Assembly (NCBI RefSeq): GCF_024580735.1
Contig: NZ_JANIJX010000006.1
Span: 91,865 to 155,864 of the forward strand
DNA length: 64,000 bases
Direction: 5' to 3'
DNA from: Brevibacterium moorei
Lineage (GTDB): Bacteria > Actinomycetota > Actinomycetes > Actinomycetales > Brevibacteriaceae
Shown here: one piece after another, positions 41,923-52,205 of the stretch
Position numbering within the stretch: position 1 is the first letter of the stretch
Layout: each line of letters starts with the position of its first letter
Translations under genes and position numbers: made by a program
Notes under the pieces: model-generated
What the model saw: the letters and a program-made list of their open reading frames with translations, nothing else
Told to the model about the DNA's origin: nothing
Databases searched by the model: none

Positions 41923-43065
41923 TCAGACCAGTTCCAGGATGGTGGCGTTGGCCTGGCCGCCGCCCTCGCACATGGTCTGCAGTCCGTAACGGATATTCTG
42001 GTTGACCATCCGGTAGATCATGGTCGTCATCAGACGCGCCCCGGAGCCGCCCAGCGGGTGGCCCAGGGCGATTGCGCCGCCCTGCGGATTGAGGCGCTCG
42101 ATGTCCGCGCCGGTCTCCTTGAGCCAGGCCAGCGGGACGGGGGCGAAGGCCTCGTTGACCTCGAAGGTGCCGATGTCGTTAACCGACAGGCCCGAACGCT
42201 TCAGAGCCTTGGCGGTGGCGGGGATGGGCGCGGTGAGCATAATGCGCGGATCGTCGCCGGCGAGCACGGCGGTGTGCACGCGCACCAGCGGGGTCAGGCC
42301 CAGTTCCTTGGCCTTGGCCGAGGTCATGACGAGCATCGCGGCCGAGCCGTCGGAGATCTGCGAGGCATTGCCTGCGGTGATCCGGCCATCCTCGCGGAAC
42401 ACGGTGTTCAGCTTGCCCAGCGATTCCAGGGTGCCGCCGCGGCGGATCCCCTCATCGACGGTGACGGCGCCCGATTCGGTCTGCACGGGCACGATCTGGT
42501 CGGTGAATTCGCCCTTGTCGGTCGCCTCGGCGGCCAGGGCGTGGGAGCGCAGGGAGAATTCGTCGAGCTGGGTGCGGTCGAAGCCCCAGCGATCGCAGAT
42601 CATCTCGGCGCCGATGCCCTGGTTGGGGTTGTCGCCGGGGTAGCGGGACTTGAAGGCCTGGCCGTAGGGGGACTTGCCCTGGGAGGTCGAGCCCATGGGC
42701 ACGCGCGACATGGACTCCACACCGCCGGCGATGACGACATCGGCCTGGCCGGAGGCCACGGTGGCCGCGGCGAAATGCAGGGCCTGCTGGCTGGAGCCGC
42801 ACTGGCGGTCGATGGTCACACCGGTGACGTCCTCGGGGAAGCCGGCGCCCAGGGCGGCGGTGCGGGCGATGTCACCGGTCTGTTCGAAGGCCTGGCTGAC
42901 GCAGCCGAAGACCACGTCGTCGATGACGGCCGGGTCGATGCCGGTGGTGGCGACCAGATCGGCCAACACCGTCGAGGCCAGGTCTGCCGGGTGGATGCCG
43001 GAAAGGGCGCCGTTGCGCTTGCCGGTGGCGCTGCGGCGGGCTGCGACGATCACTGCGTCTGTCAT
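41923..43065 (-). CDS. Acetyl-CoA acyltransferase (thiolase)
   Basis: 380 residues from ATG 43065. Active-site Cys in TIDRQCGSSQQALHFAA, catalytic His in GGAIALGHPLGGSGARL, NEAFAPVPLAW and second Cys in MCEGGGQANATI. Cleaves 3-ketoacyl-CoA with CoA. Divergent from the SDR gene; shared control region 43,066-43,223. Confidence 0.95.
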   Translation of the reverse strand: MTDAVIVAARRSATGKRNGALSGIHPADLASTVLADLVATTGIDPAVIDDVVFGCVSQAFEQTGDIARTAALGAGFPEDVTGVTIDRQCGSSQQALHFAAATVASGQADVVIAGGVESMSRVPMGSTSQGKSPYGQAFKSRYPGDNPNQGIGAEMICDRWGFDRTQLDEFSLRSHALAAEATDKGEFTDQIVPVQTESGAVTVDEGIRRGGTLESLGKLNTVFREDGRITAGNASQISDGSAAMLVMTSAKAKELGLTPLVRVHTAVLAGDDPRIMLTAPIPATAKALKRSGLSVNDIGTFEVNEAFAPVPLAWLKETGADIERLNPQGGAIALGHPLGGSGARLMTTMIYRMVNQNIRYGLQTMCEGGGQANATILELV

Positions 43066-43176
43066 GTGGGTTCCTCCGAGGCGATGTCCGAATCCGCTCC
43101 GCTTTGAGGGGATCGGGAGATTGTTTGGATGTGACCAGCTTTACACCTGGGACAAAAACAGTCAAGATGGACTGTA

Positions 43177-43194
43177 TTCGGATGTCCCTCCGAA
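43177..43194. promoter_or_regulatory. Candidate TetR operator in thiolase/SDR divergent region
   Basis: TTCGGA-N6-TCCGAA, a perfect inverted repeat in the divergent promoter region. A related TTCGGA...TCCGGG lies at 46375-46395 before the quinone oxidoreductase and TCCGAA occurs near 43087. The TetR gene at 44049 is the obvious candidate binder; inference. Confidence 0.45.
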
Positions 43195-43223
43195 ATCAGT
43201 CGATGCTTCGAGGAGGAAGCAGT

Positions 43224-43997
43224 ATGAACATCGCAGGACACGTGGCCTTCATCACCGGAGGCGCATCCGGTCTGGGCAAGGCGACAGCAGACGAACTGGT
43301 GCGCGCCGGCGCGAAGGTCGTCCTCTTCGACCTGCCGCGCTCGGTCGGCGCGCAGATCGCCGAGGACTACAACGCCCAGGCACCGGGCACCGCCCTGTTC
43401 GCCCCCGGCGACGTCACCAGCGAGGAAGACGTCACCGCGGCGATCGAGAAGGCCAAGGAGTTCGGCGACATCCGCGCCGTCGTCAACTGCGCCGGGATCG
43501 GCTCGGCCCACCGGATCGTGGGCAAGGACGGGGTATTCCCACTGGAGACCTTCCGCAAGGTCCTCGAGGTCAACCTGGTCGGCACCTTCAACGTGCTGCG
43601 CCTGGGTGCGGCCGCCATGCGCGCACAGGAACCCATCGACGGTGAGCGCGGCGTGATCATCAACACCGCCTCCGCCGCGGCATTCGACGGCCAGATCGGC
43701 CAGTCCGCGTACTCCGCCTCCAAGGGTGGCGTCGTCAGCCTGACGCTGACCGCGGCACGCGACCTGGCCTCCGGTCTGATCCGTGTCAACACGATCGCCC
43801 CCGGCATCTTCAAGACCCCGCTGATGCTCGGTGCCCCCGACAACGTTCTGGAGTCCCTGGGCCGTCAGGTGCCCAACCCCTCGCGCCTGGGCGAACCGCC
43901 GGAATACGCGCTGCTGGCCCGCCAGATCGTCGAGAATCCCTACCTCAACGGGGAGACGATCCGACTGGACGGCGCCATCCGGATGCAGCCCAAATAG
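43224..43997 (+). CDS. Short-chain dehydrogenase, 3-hydroxyacyl-CoA dehydrogenase type
   Basis: 257 residues from ATG 43224 after GAGGAGGAAGC. NAD-binding TGGASGLGKATA, VVNCAGIG, catalytic Ser (IINTASAAAFDGQ) and YSASKGG; resembles type II 3-hydroxyacyl-CoA dehydrogenases (HSD10 class) including the KVLEVNLVGTFNVLRLGA region. Third step of beta-oxidation. Confidence 0.9.
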   Translation: MNIAGHVAFITGGASGLGKATADELVRAGAKVVLFDLPRSVGAQIAEDYNAQAPGTALFAPGDVTSEEDVTAAIEKAKEFGDIRAVVNCAGIGSAHRIVGKDGVFPLETFRKVLEVNLVGTFNVLRLGAAAMRAQEPIDGERGVIINTASAAAFDGQIGQSAYSASKGGVVSLTLTAARDLASGLIRVNTIAPGIFKTPLMLGAPDNVLESLGRQVPNPSRLGEPPEYALLARQIVENPYLNGETIRLDGAIRMQPK

Positions 43998-44048
43998 AGC
44001 AGCACGACTCGAGCAGGCCGGACAGCCGGCCGGAATCCCGGGGAGACC

Positions 44049-44678
44049 ATGACGCAAATGCGCGCAGCTCAGTCGCGCGAGCAGATCCTGGACGCGACGA
44101 TCGAGTGCCTGCTGGAGTTCGGATACTCCGGCACCACCACACAGAAGGTGCAGGAGCGTGCGGAGGTCTCCCGGGGCCGGCTGCTCTACCACTTCCCGAA
44201 TAAACGGGAGCTCATCATGGCCGCCGTCACCAGCGCCACCGACACCAGATTGGCGCAGGCGGCGGCGCGCCGGGCCGCACACGCCGACGCCGAGGCGACC
44301 GGCACCTCGGAGCCGGCGGCGCGGATCGCCCGGTTGGTCGAGGGCCTGTGGTCGAGCTTCGCCGAACCCATCTTCTGGGTCGCCTTCGAAGCCTGGACGG
44401 CGGCCCGCACGGACAGGGAGTTGGCAGCGCTGACCGCGACCCACGAGCGCACGGTGCTGCGCCGGGTGAGGCAATCGGCGATGGCCGATCTGGGCCCAGA
44501 ACTGGCGGCTCACCCCAGGGCCGGCGACGTCTTCGGCCTGCTGTTCTCCGCCATGCGCGGGCAGGCGATGACCTATGCGTTCTCCGGACGCGATATGAGC
44601 ACCGAGCCCATGGTGCCACTGTGGGAGGCGCTGGCGGCCGAATGGCTGGGCGTCGCCTCGGCACCCACTACCGAATAA
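44049..44678 (+). CDS. TetR-family regulator
   Basis: 209 residues. HTH near residues 10-55 (REQILDATIECLLEFGYSGTTTQKVQERAEVSRGRLLYHFPNKRELI) is canonical. Ligand domain contains FWVAFEAWTAARTDREL. Fifty bases after the SDR gene and 35 before an acyl-CoA ligase gene; likely acyl-CoA-responsive repressor of this cluster. Confidence 0.92.
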   Translation: MTQMRAAQSREQILDATIECLLEFGYSGTTTQKVQERAEVSRGRLLYHFPNKRELIMAAVTSATDTRLAQAAARRAAHADAEATGTSEPAARIARLVEGLWSSFAEPIFWVAFEAWTAARTDRELAALTATHERTVLRRVRQSAMADLGPELAAHPRAGDVFGLLFSAMRGQAMTYAFSGRDMSTEPMVPLWEALAAEWLGVASAPTTE

Positions 44679-44713
44679 TCCATCAGTCAGGACCGTCACA
44701 AGGGCGTGAAACG

Positions 44714-46339
44714 ATGACCGAAACACAGACGAACCCAACGACAAGCCCGGCGATGTATCCCGGATACTATGCTGAGCGCTTCCCCGACAAGCCCGCCGTC
44801 ATCATGAGCGACACGGGGCGGGTGCTGACCTATGCGCAGCTCGAGGACCGTTCGCAGCGGCTGGCCAACCACTACCGCAGCAGCGGGCTCGAACGCGGAG
44901 ACCATGTGGCGATCATCGCCGAGAACCGCTTCGAGATCATCGAGGAGTACTGGGCGGCACAGCGCGCCGGCCTCCTGGTCACCGTGGTCAACAGCCACCT
45001 GACCGTGGGCGAGGCCGAATACATCGTGCGCAACTGCGGCGCGAAGTCCATGACGATCTCCACCGGCCTGCCGCTGGCCGAGGAGCTGGCCAGGGCCCTT
45101 GTGGTGGACGGTCCGGACGGCCCCGCGGTCGCCGAACTCCTGTCCGTCGGCGGTGACCTGCCGGCGGCCACGCCCTATGAGGACGTGCTGGCGGCGTTGA
45201 CGAACGAGCGGCCGGAATACGAGCCGCGCGGCGGTGACATGCTCTATTCCTCCGGGACCACCGGCCGGCCCAAGGGCATCCAGCCGGCCCTGCCGGATCA
45301 ATCGGTCGAGGTGTTCGAGGGGATCTTCCCCGTGTCGACCTTCGGCCCCCTGTTCAAATGGAGCGAGGACACCGTCTACCTGTCGCCGGCGCCGCTGTAT
45401 CACGCCGCGCCGATCCGGTTCGTGCACATGACGCACTGCTACGGCGGCACCGTGGTCGTCATGCCGAAGTTCGACGCCGAGGAGTGCCTGCGGCTGATCG
45501 AGAAGTACCGGGTGACGCATTCGCAGTGGGTGCCGACCATGTTCGTGCGCCTGCTCAAGCTACCGGAGGAGGTCCGTGCCCGCTACGACGTCTCCAGCAT
45601 GCGGGTGATGGTCCACGCCGCGGCATCGTGCCCGGTGGACGTCAAGCAGAAGATCATCGACTGGTTCGGCCCAATCGTCTGGGAATACTACGCATCGACC
45701 GAATCCAACGGTTCGACGATCATCGACTCCGAGGCCTGGCTGCGCAAGCCCGGCTCGGTGGGCCAGGGCGCCGGCGGCACAACGGTGCACATCCTCGACG
45801 CCGAACTCAACGAGCTGCCGGCCGGCGAGGTCGGCAATATCTGGATGGAGTTCGCCGGGAAGAAGCCGTTCAGCTACTGGGGCGAGCCGGAGAAGACCGC
45901 GGGGACGCGCCACCCGGATCCGCAGAAGTGGGACTGGACGACGATCGGCGATATGGGGCGGATCGACGAGGACGGTTACCTCTACATGGCCGAACGTCAG
46001 GCCTACCTCATCATCACCGGTGGCGTGAACATCTATCCGCAGGAGGTGGAGAACGCCCTGGCGCTGCACCCGGACATCGCCGATGTGGCGATCGACGGCC
46101 AGCCCGATGACGAACTGGGCCAGATCGTCGTGGCCTATATCGACCTGGCCGCAGGAGTGCCCGCGACCAAGGAGACCGCCGCTGCGATCATCGGCTGGCT
46201 GGGGGAACGGGTCGCGAAGTACAAGCTGCCGCGCATCGTGTACTTCACCCATCAGATGCCGCGTACACCCACGGGCAAGCTGCAGAAGCGCAAGCTCGAT
46301 CCCGCCGCCGCCGATCAAGCATTCGTGATGCACTCCTGA
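44714..46339 (+). CDS. Acyl-CoA synthetase (AMP-binding)
   Basis: 541 residues from ATG 44714. ANL motifs: MLYSSGTTGRPKGIQ, YYASTESNGSTII, DWTTIGDMGRIDEDGYLYMAERQAYLIITGGVNIYPQEVE, and TPTGKLQKRKLDP. The ESNG...TII substrate-side motif differs from the two other ligases, suggesting another acid. Confidence 0.9.
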   Translation: MTETQTNPTTSPAMYPGYYAERFPDKPAVIMSDTGRVLTYAQLEDRSQRLANHYRSSGLERGDHVAIIAENRFEIIEEYWAAQRAGLLVTVVNSHLTVGEAEYIVRNCGAKSMTISTGLPLAEELARALVVDGPDGPAVAELLSVGGDLPAATPYEDVLAALTNERPEYEPRGGDMLYSSGTTGRPKGIQPALPDQSVEVFEGIFPVSTFGPLFKWSEDTVYLSPAPLYHAAPIRFVHMTHCYGGTVVVMPKFDAEECLRLIEKYRVTHSQWVPTMFVRLLKLPEEVRARYDVSSMRVMVHAAASCPVDVKQKIIDWFGPIVWEYYASTESNGSTIIDSEAWLRKPGSVGQGAGGTTVHILDAELNELPAGEVGNIWMEFAGKKPFSYWGEPEKTAGTRHPDPQKWDWTTIGDMGRIDEDGYLYMAERQAYLIITGGVNIYPQEVENALALHPDIADVAIDGQPDDELGQIVVAYIDLAAGVPATKETAAAIIGWLGERVAKYKLPRIVYFTHQMPRTPTGKLQKRKLDPAAADQAFVMHS

Positions 46340-46431
46340 GAGCGCGCGCTTTGCGGTAAGCTACTGATCGAATGTTCGGATAGTTTAGGTCCGGGGCCAC
46401 CGGGCCCGATAACTCAATGAAGAGGGAAGAC

Positions 46432-47397
46432 ATGAAAGCAGTCCAGGTCAACGAACTCACCGGTCCCACCAACATCGTGCTGGCGGAGATCCCCAAGCCG
46501 GAGGCCGGCCCCGGCCAGATCCTCATCAAGGTCGAGGCAGCGGGTGTGACGTTCCCCGAACTCCTGCAGACCCGCGGCGAGTACCAGGTCAAGCACCCGA
46601 TCCCGTTCACCCTGGGCTCCGAGGGCTCCGGCGTGGTCGAGGCCGTGGGCGCGGGCGTGGACAAGTTCGTCCCCGGTGACCGGGTGGTGTTCATCGCGGG
46701 CAAGGACTCCTGGGGCGAATACGCCACGGTGCCCGCGGATATGGTCCTGCCCCTACCCGAATCGGTGGACTTCGAATCCGGCGCTGGAATCCCGATGAAC
46801 GTCCTGACGGCGGACTTCGCCCTGCGCGTGCGGGGGAACCTGCAGCCTGGCCAGACCCTGCTGGTCCACGGCGCGGCCGGCGGACTGGGATCCGCCCTGG
46901 TGCAGCTGGGCCTGGCGATGGGCGTGACCGTCATCGGCGTGGTCTCAAGCGAGCCCAAGGCCCAGGTGGTGCGCGAACTCGGCGCCCAGCACGTGGTCTT
47001 CGCCGATGGTTTCAAGGATGCGGTCAAGGAACTCTACCCGCACGGCGTCGACCTGGTGGCCGATGTGGTCGGCGGCGATCGTTTCACCGACTCGCTGCGC
47101 AGCCTGGCGACCTTCGGCACCCTGCTGGTATTGGGCTTCACCGCCGGCTCCATTCCCCAGGTCAAGGTCAACCGGCTGCTGTTGAACAACATCTCGGTAG
47201 CCGGGGTGGGCTGGGGCGCCGCGGCGATGGTCCGCCCCGGCTACCTCGACGGTCAGTGGAAGGTCCTCATGCCCTTCATCGAAGCCGGACAGCTCAACCC
47301 CCACATCCATGCGACGTATCCGCTGGAGCAGGCGGGCCAAGCACTGACGGACATCGACGACCGCAGCGTGCGCGGCAAGATCATCCTCAAGCCCTGA
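46432..47397 (+). CDS. NADPH:quinone oxidoreductase-type zinc-less MDR enzyme
   Basis: 321 residues from ATG 46432 behind GAGGGAAG. Medium-chain reductase fold: HPIPFTLGSEGSGVVEAVG, LLVHGAAGGLGSALVQLG (Rossmann), VVSSEPKAQVVRELGAQHV, no structural zinc cysteines. Probably an enoyl/quinone-type reduction within the cluster. Confidence 0.88.
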   Translation: MKAVQVNELTGPTNIVLAEIPKPEAGPGQILIKVEAAGVTFPELLQTRGEYQVKHPIPFTLGSEGSGVVEAVGAGVDKFVPGDRVVFIAGKDSWGEYATVPADMVLPLPESVDFESGAGIPMNVLTADFALRVRGNLQPGQTLLVHGAAGGLGSALVQLGLAMGVTVIGVVSSEPKAQVVRELGAQHVVFADGFKDAVKELYPHGVDLVADVVGGDRFTDSLRSLATFGTLLVLGFTAGSIPQVKVNRLLLNNISVAGVGWGAAAMVRPGYLDGQWKVLMPFIEAGQLNPHIHATYPLEQAGQALTDIDDRSVRGKIILKP

Positions 47398-47443
47398 CCC
47401 CGGCCCCACCACTGCCGATCCCACGATACGAAGGAACCCCCTG

Positions 47444-48226
47444 ATGACAGACGAACTCCTAGTCGACCTGGACGCCGACGGCATCATGACTGTGACGTTC
47501 AACCGGCCGAAATCCATGAACGCACTCAACCGGGCCACCACGGAGAGGCTGTTGGCGACGATCGAGCGCGCCGAGGCCGAGGCCAGGGTCCTGGTGCTGC
47601 GCGGTAACGACCGCGCCTTCTCCTCCGGCGCCGACCTGGGCGCGGTCAACGACGCCGGGGACGATTCGGCCAAGCAGACCGGCGGGATCCTCGACGTCAT
47701 CAACGTCATCGTCGAACGCCTGAAGAACCTCGCGATCCCCTCGGTGGCCGGAGTCTCCGGCGCGGCCGCCGGGGTCGGCTGCTCCCTGGCGCTGGCGTGC
47801 GACTACATCGTGATGAGCGAGAAGTCCTACTTCATGTTGGCCTTCACCAAGATCGGCCTGATGCCCGACGGCGGCGCCACCGCGCTGGTCGCGGCCTCGG
47901 CGGGGCGCCACCGCGCCATGCGGATGGCCCTGACCGCCGAGAAGGTCCAGGCGGCCACCGCCCTGGACTGGGGCCTGGCCAGCGAGGTCGCGGCCCCGGC
48001 CGACTGGCAGGCCCGCACCGCCGAGGTCGCCGCCACCCTGGCGGCCGGTGCGCCCCTGGCCTACCGGGAGACCCGGCGCGCGATCAACGCGGCGAGCCTG
48101 GACGGCCTGACGGCGGCACTGGACCGCGAGGCAGAAGGCCAGGCCCGGCTGCTGAGCAGTGCCGACAACAAGGAGGGCGTGGCCGCGTTCTTGGAGAAGC
48201 GGCAGGCCACCTTCACCGGAAACTGA
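47444..48226 (+). CDS. Enoyl-CoA hydratase/isomerase
   Basis: 260 residues. Crotonase fold: VTFNRPKSMNALNRAT, oxyanion loop LRGNDRAFSSGADLGAV, VAGVSGAAAGVGCSLALACDYIVMSEKSYFMLAFTKIGLMPDGG. The second Glu of classic hydratases is not in its usual place (LMPDGGAT), so isomerase or other activity is possible. Operon with the genes on both sides. Confidence 0.9.
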   Translation: MTDELLVDLDADGIMTVTFNRPKSMNALNRATTERLLATIERAEAEARVLVLRGNDRAFSSGADLGAVNDAGDDSAKQTGGILDVINVIVERLKNLAIPSVAGVSGAAAGVGCSLALACDYIVMSEKSYFMLAFTKIGLMPDGGATALVAASAGRHRAMRMALTAEKVQAATALDWGLASEVAAPADWQARTAEVAATLAAGAPLAYRETRRAINAASLDGLTAALDREAEGQARLLSSADNKEGVAAFLEKRQATFTGN

Positions 48227-48287
48227 ACCGGGGCCTCGGCCCGGGTCCGGACGCACCACGCACCATCGAGAACCGCAAGGAGTCACA

Positions 48288-49919
<1,632 letters not shown>

Positions 49920-49935
49920 GGCTCTTCCCCTTTTT

Positions 49936-50015
49936 AGAGTTCCACTACTTGACGAAATGGTGAAAATCCGGCGAATCAGCCCGGAAAACGACATTTCGTC
50001 AAGTAGTGGAACTCT
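49936..50015 (+). terminator. 24-bp-arm palindrome, probable terminator
   Basis: Perfect 24-bp inverted repeat, arms 49936-49959 and 49992-50015, around 32 bp, followed by TTTT on the plus strand. It separates the ligase gene from the convergent acetyltransferase. Arm length is unusual for a simple terminator and may be a dispersed repeat. Confidence 0.7.
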
Positions 50016-50021
50016 TTTGTA

Positions 50022-50999
50022 TTAGCGGGTCAGCAGGTAGACGCCGGAGCGGGTGACGCCGGTGATCGTCCAGCCGGTCTCCAACAGGCCGGTCAGTGCC
50101 GCGCGCAGGGCCCGGCGCCAGCGGGCGGACAGTTCCGGGTTCGCCGCGCGCAGGGCCTCGATGTCCAAGGGGATCTGCACACCGACGGTGGTCGCAGCGG
50201 TGTTGCCGGCCGAGGCCGCACCGGGTTCCGTCGCGGCCGCAGCGCCTGCCGTAGCGGCACCGGCCGCCGCAGCGCCTGCCGCTGCGTCCCCCAGGGGCGT
50301 CTCCACCGGTTCCTGCGTGTCCTCGGCCAGGCGCAGCACCCAGGCGAAGGCCGGGTCCTCGGCGGGGACCTCCACGGTCTCCCGCGCCGCCGGCTTGTCC
50401 AGGCGCCAGGAGACCATCATGCGGTCGGAGCCCTGGCCGGCGTTGACCCCGTCGGTCATCTCGCCGTAGAAGTTGACCAGGTATTCGGCGCAGTCGGCGC
50501 CCAGGCGCTGGAAATTGAAATACGCGTTCCGGGCGATCAGCGGATCGAAGGTCCAGTGCATCTCCGTGATCCCGCGCTCCAGGCACCAGACGCGCTGGTC
50601 GAGCTTGAGCGCCGCGCCCACCCCGGAGCCCAGGCCGTCGCGGCGCACCCCCGCCACATGGGAGTGCAGGGTCTGGCCCAGCGGTTCGGCGAAGAAACCC
50701 AGTGCCATTCCGCGGATCGCATCCGCGTGGACGTCGTCGGCCACTGTGCCGCGGGGGAAGGCACCGCCCACGTAATTGCCCGCATGGGACAGGGCGACCA
50801 ACATACCGGTGTCGGCGACCGCATTGGTTCCGGGGGACACTCCCCAGACATCGTCGAGCAGGTCGGCGGCGGCCTGGCACTGGGCCGAGCTGTGCAGCAG
50901 GCGGATGTCGACGCCCGCCCGGCTCGCGGCGGCCGAGGCCTCCTGTTTCGCCTGATGGAGTGTCTGCGGGGGAACTACTGTTTGAGGAACGGGTGTCAT
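50022..50999 (-). CDS. GNAT-superfamily acetyltransferase-like protein (COG3375 type)
   Basis: 325 residues. Segment VRRDGLGSGVGAALKLDQRVWCLERGITEMHWTFDPLIARNAYFNFQRLGAD fits large predicted GNAT proteins. A roughly 40-residue Ala/Gly-rich insert near residues 240-275 is probably a flexible linker. Substrate unknown. Confidence 0.75.
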   Translation of the reverse strand: MTPVPQTVVPPQTLHQAKQEASAAASRAGVDIRLLHSSAQCQAAADLLDDVWGVSPGTNAVADTGMLVALSHAGNYVGGAFPRGTVADDVHADAIRGMALGFFAEPLGQTLHSHVAGVRRDGLGSGVGAALKLDQRVWCLERGITEMHWTFDPLIARNAYFNFQRLGADCAEYLVNFYGEMTDGVNAGQGSDRMMVSWRLDKPAARETVEVPAEDPAFAWVLRLAEDTQEPVETPLGDAAAGAAAAGAATAGAAAATEPGAASAGNTAATTVGVQIPLDIEALRAANPELSARWRRALRAALTGLLETGWTITGVTRSGVYLLTR

Positions 51000-51071
51000 G
51001 GAGCCAATTCTGCCACTGCCCGGGCTGCGGGGCCGGGCTGTTTCACCCAGCGATCCGGATACCCTGGGTCC

Positions 51072-51644
51072 ATGACTTCACAGCGGGCGGTCGCCGTCAT
51101 CGGCGTGGATGGGATCGGGCGGGAATGGGCGCGGATCTGCGCCGCGGCCGGACTGCACGTGCGGCTGTTCGATCCGACACCGGACATCGAAGGGGTCGCA
51201 CAGGGTATCCGGGAGGCCGCGGCGGTCATCGACGCCGGGCGGGTGCAACCCACCGCAGGACTCGACGATGCGGTGATCGGCGCCGATGTGGTCTTCGAGT
51301 GCGGGCCGGACCGGGCGGGGGCCAAACAACAGGCACTGGTCGATATCGCGCTGGCGGCCCCCGCCGGGTCCCTGCTGGTCACCGCTGCTCCGGAACCGGT
51401 GGCGGACTCATCCGGCGGGGCCGAGGTCGCGGCCCTGGCCCGCGGTCTCGACGATATCGCCGCGGCCCGGCTGGTGGCGGTGTGGCTGGCACCGGATGCC
51501 ACCGCCGCCGAGGTGATCGCCGGGCGGGGGAGCAGCTCGGAGAGCGTGGAGCGGGCCCTGGCGCTGTGCCGCGCGGTGGGGCTGCGCGTGAGGCCGGCGG
51601 ATCGGGATCCGGAGGCCGAGCGGACTCAGACCGCGGCGCGGTAG
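51072..51644 (+). CDS. 3-hydroxyacyl-CoA dehydrogenase NAD-binding domain protein
   Basis: 190 residues from ATG 51072. Only the N-terminal Rossmann half of a HAD is present: VAVIGVDGIGREWARICAAAGLHVRLFD and later DAVIGADVVFECGPDRAGAKQQALVDIA. The dimerising C-terminal catalytic half is absent, so a stand-alone or decayed domain. Overlaps the convergent gene end by 19 bases. Confidence 0.7.
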   Translation: MTSQRAVAVIGVDGIGREWARICAAAGLHVRLFDPTPDIEGVAQGIREAAAVIDAGRVQPTAGLDDAVIGADVVFECGPDRAGAKQQALVDIALAAPAGSLLVTAAPEPVADSSGGAEVAALARGLDDIAAARLVAVWLAPDATAAEVIAGRGSSSESVERALALCRAVGLRVRPADRDPEAERTQTAAR

Positions 51645-51979
51645 AAGTACGTGGTGCGCTTGGCGATGAGGCCGGCGGCGTCGAACTCGAAGAAGTCGGC
51701 GAAACCCTCGTGGGCGTCCGAACCGTCCTTGAGTTTGCCGTTGAACTCGCCGCGGGTGGCGGCACGGTTGCCGTCGACGACGACCTCGGTCACGGTGTGG
51801 GCGCCGGAGACGATGATCCGGTCGCCGCGGTAGAACTCGCCGATGGCGGGGCCCGCGAAGGTGTCGTAGCCGGGGCGGTCGTAGGTGGCGTCGGCGGCGA
51901 ACAGGGCGGTGGTGGCCTCGGGATCGCCGGCGTCGACGGTCGCATAGTACTTCAGCGCCAGGGCGCGGATATCTGACAT
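51626..51979 (-). CDS. SnoaL/NTF2-like small protein
   Basis: 117 residues. ALKYYATVDAGDPEATTALFAADATYDRPGYDTFAGPAIGEFYRG and HTVTEVVVDGNRAATRGEFNGKL match the cone-shaped NTF2-like fold of SnoaL-type isomerases and limonene-epoxide-hydrolase relatives. Reaction unknown. Confidence 0.85.
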   Translation of the reverse strand: MSDIRALALKYYATVDAGDPEATTALFAADATYDRPGYDTFAGPAIGEFYRGDRIIVSGAHTVTEVVVDGNRAATRGEFNGKLKDGSDAHEGFADFFEFDAAGLIAKRTTYFYRAAV

Positions 51980-52205
51980 GGGAATCTCCTCGGATCGTGT
52001 TCGGGTGGCGGCCCGCGGCGGTTACCGTGGGCGCTGGCTTAGAACTCTAACAATCTCCGCCGGGTGGGCACTCATCCGTCTTGTATCCGGGAACGGGTTC
52101 CCATACGGTTGGAGTAGCACGCAATGTATCGCGCGCCACACGACACATGTCGCACATATACGTGCCCGTCGCAGCATCGCGGGGCATGGAAAAGGAAGGT
52201 ATGGG

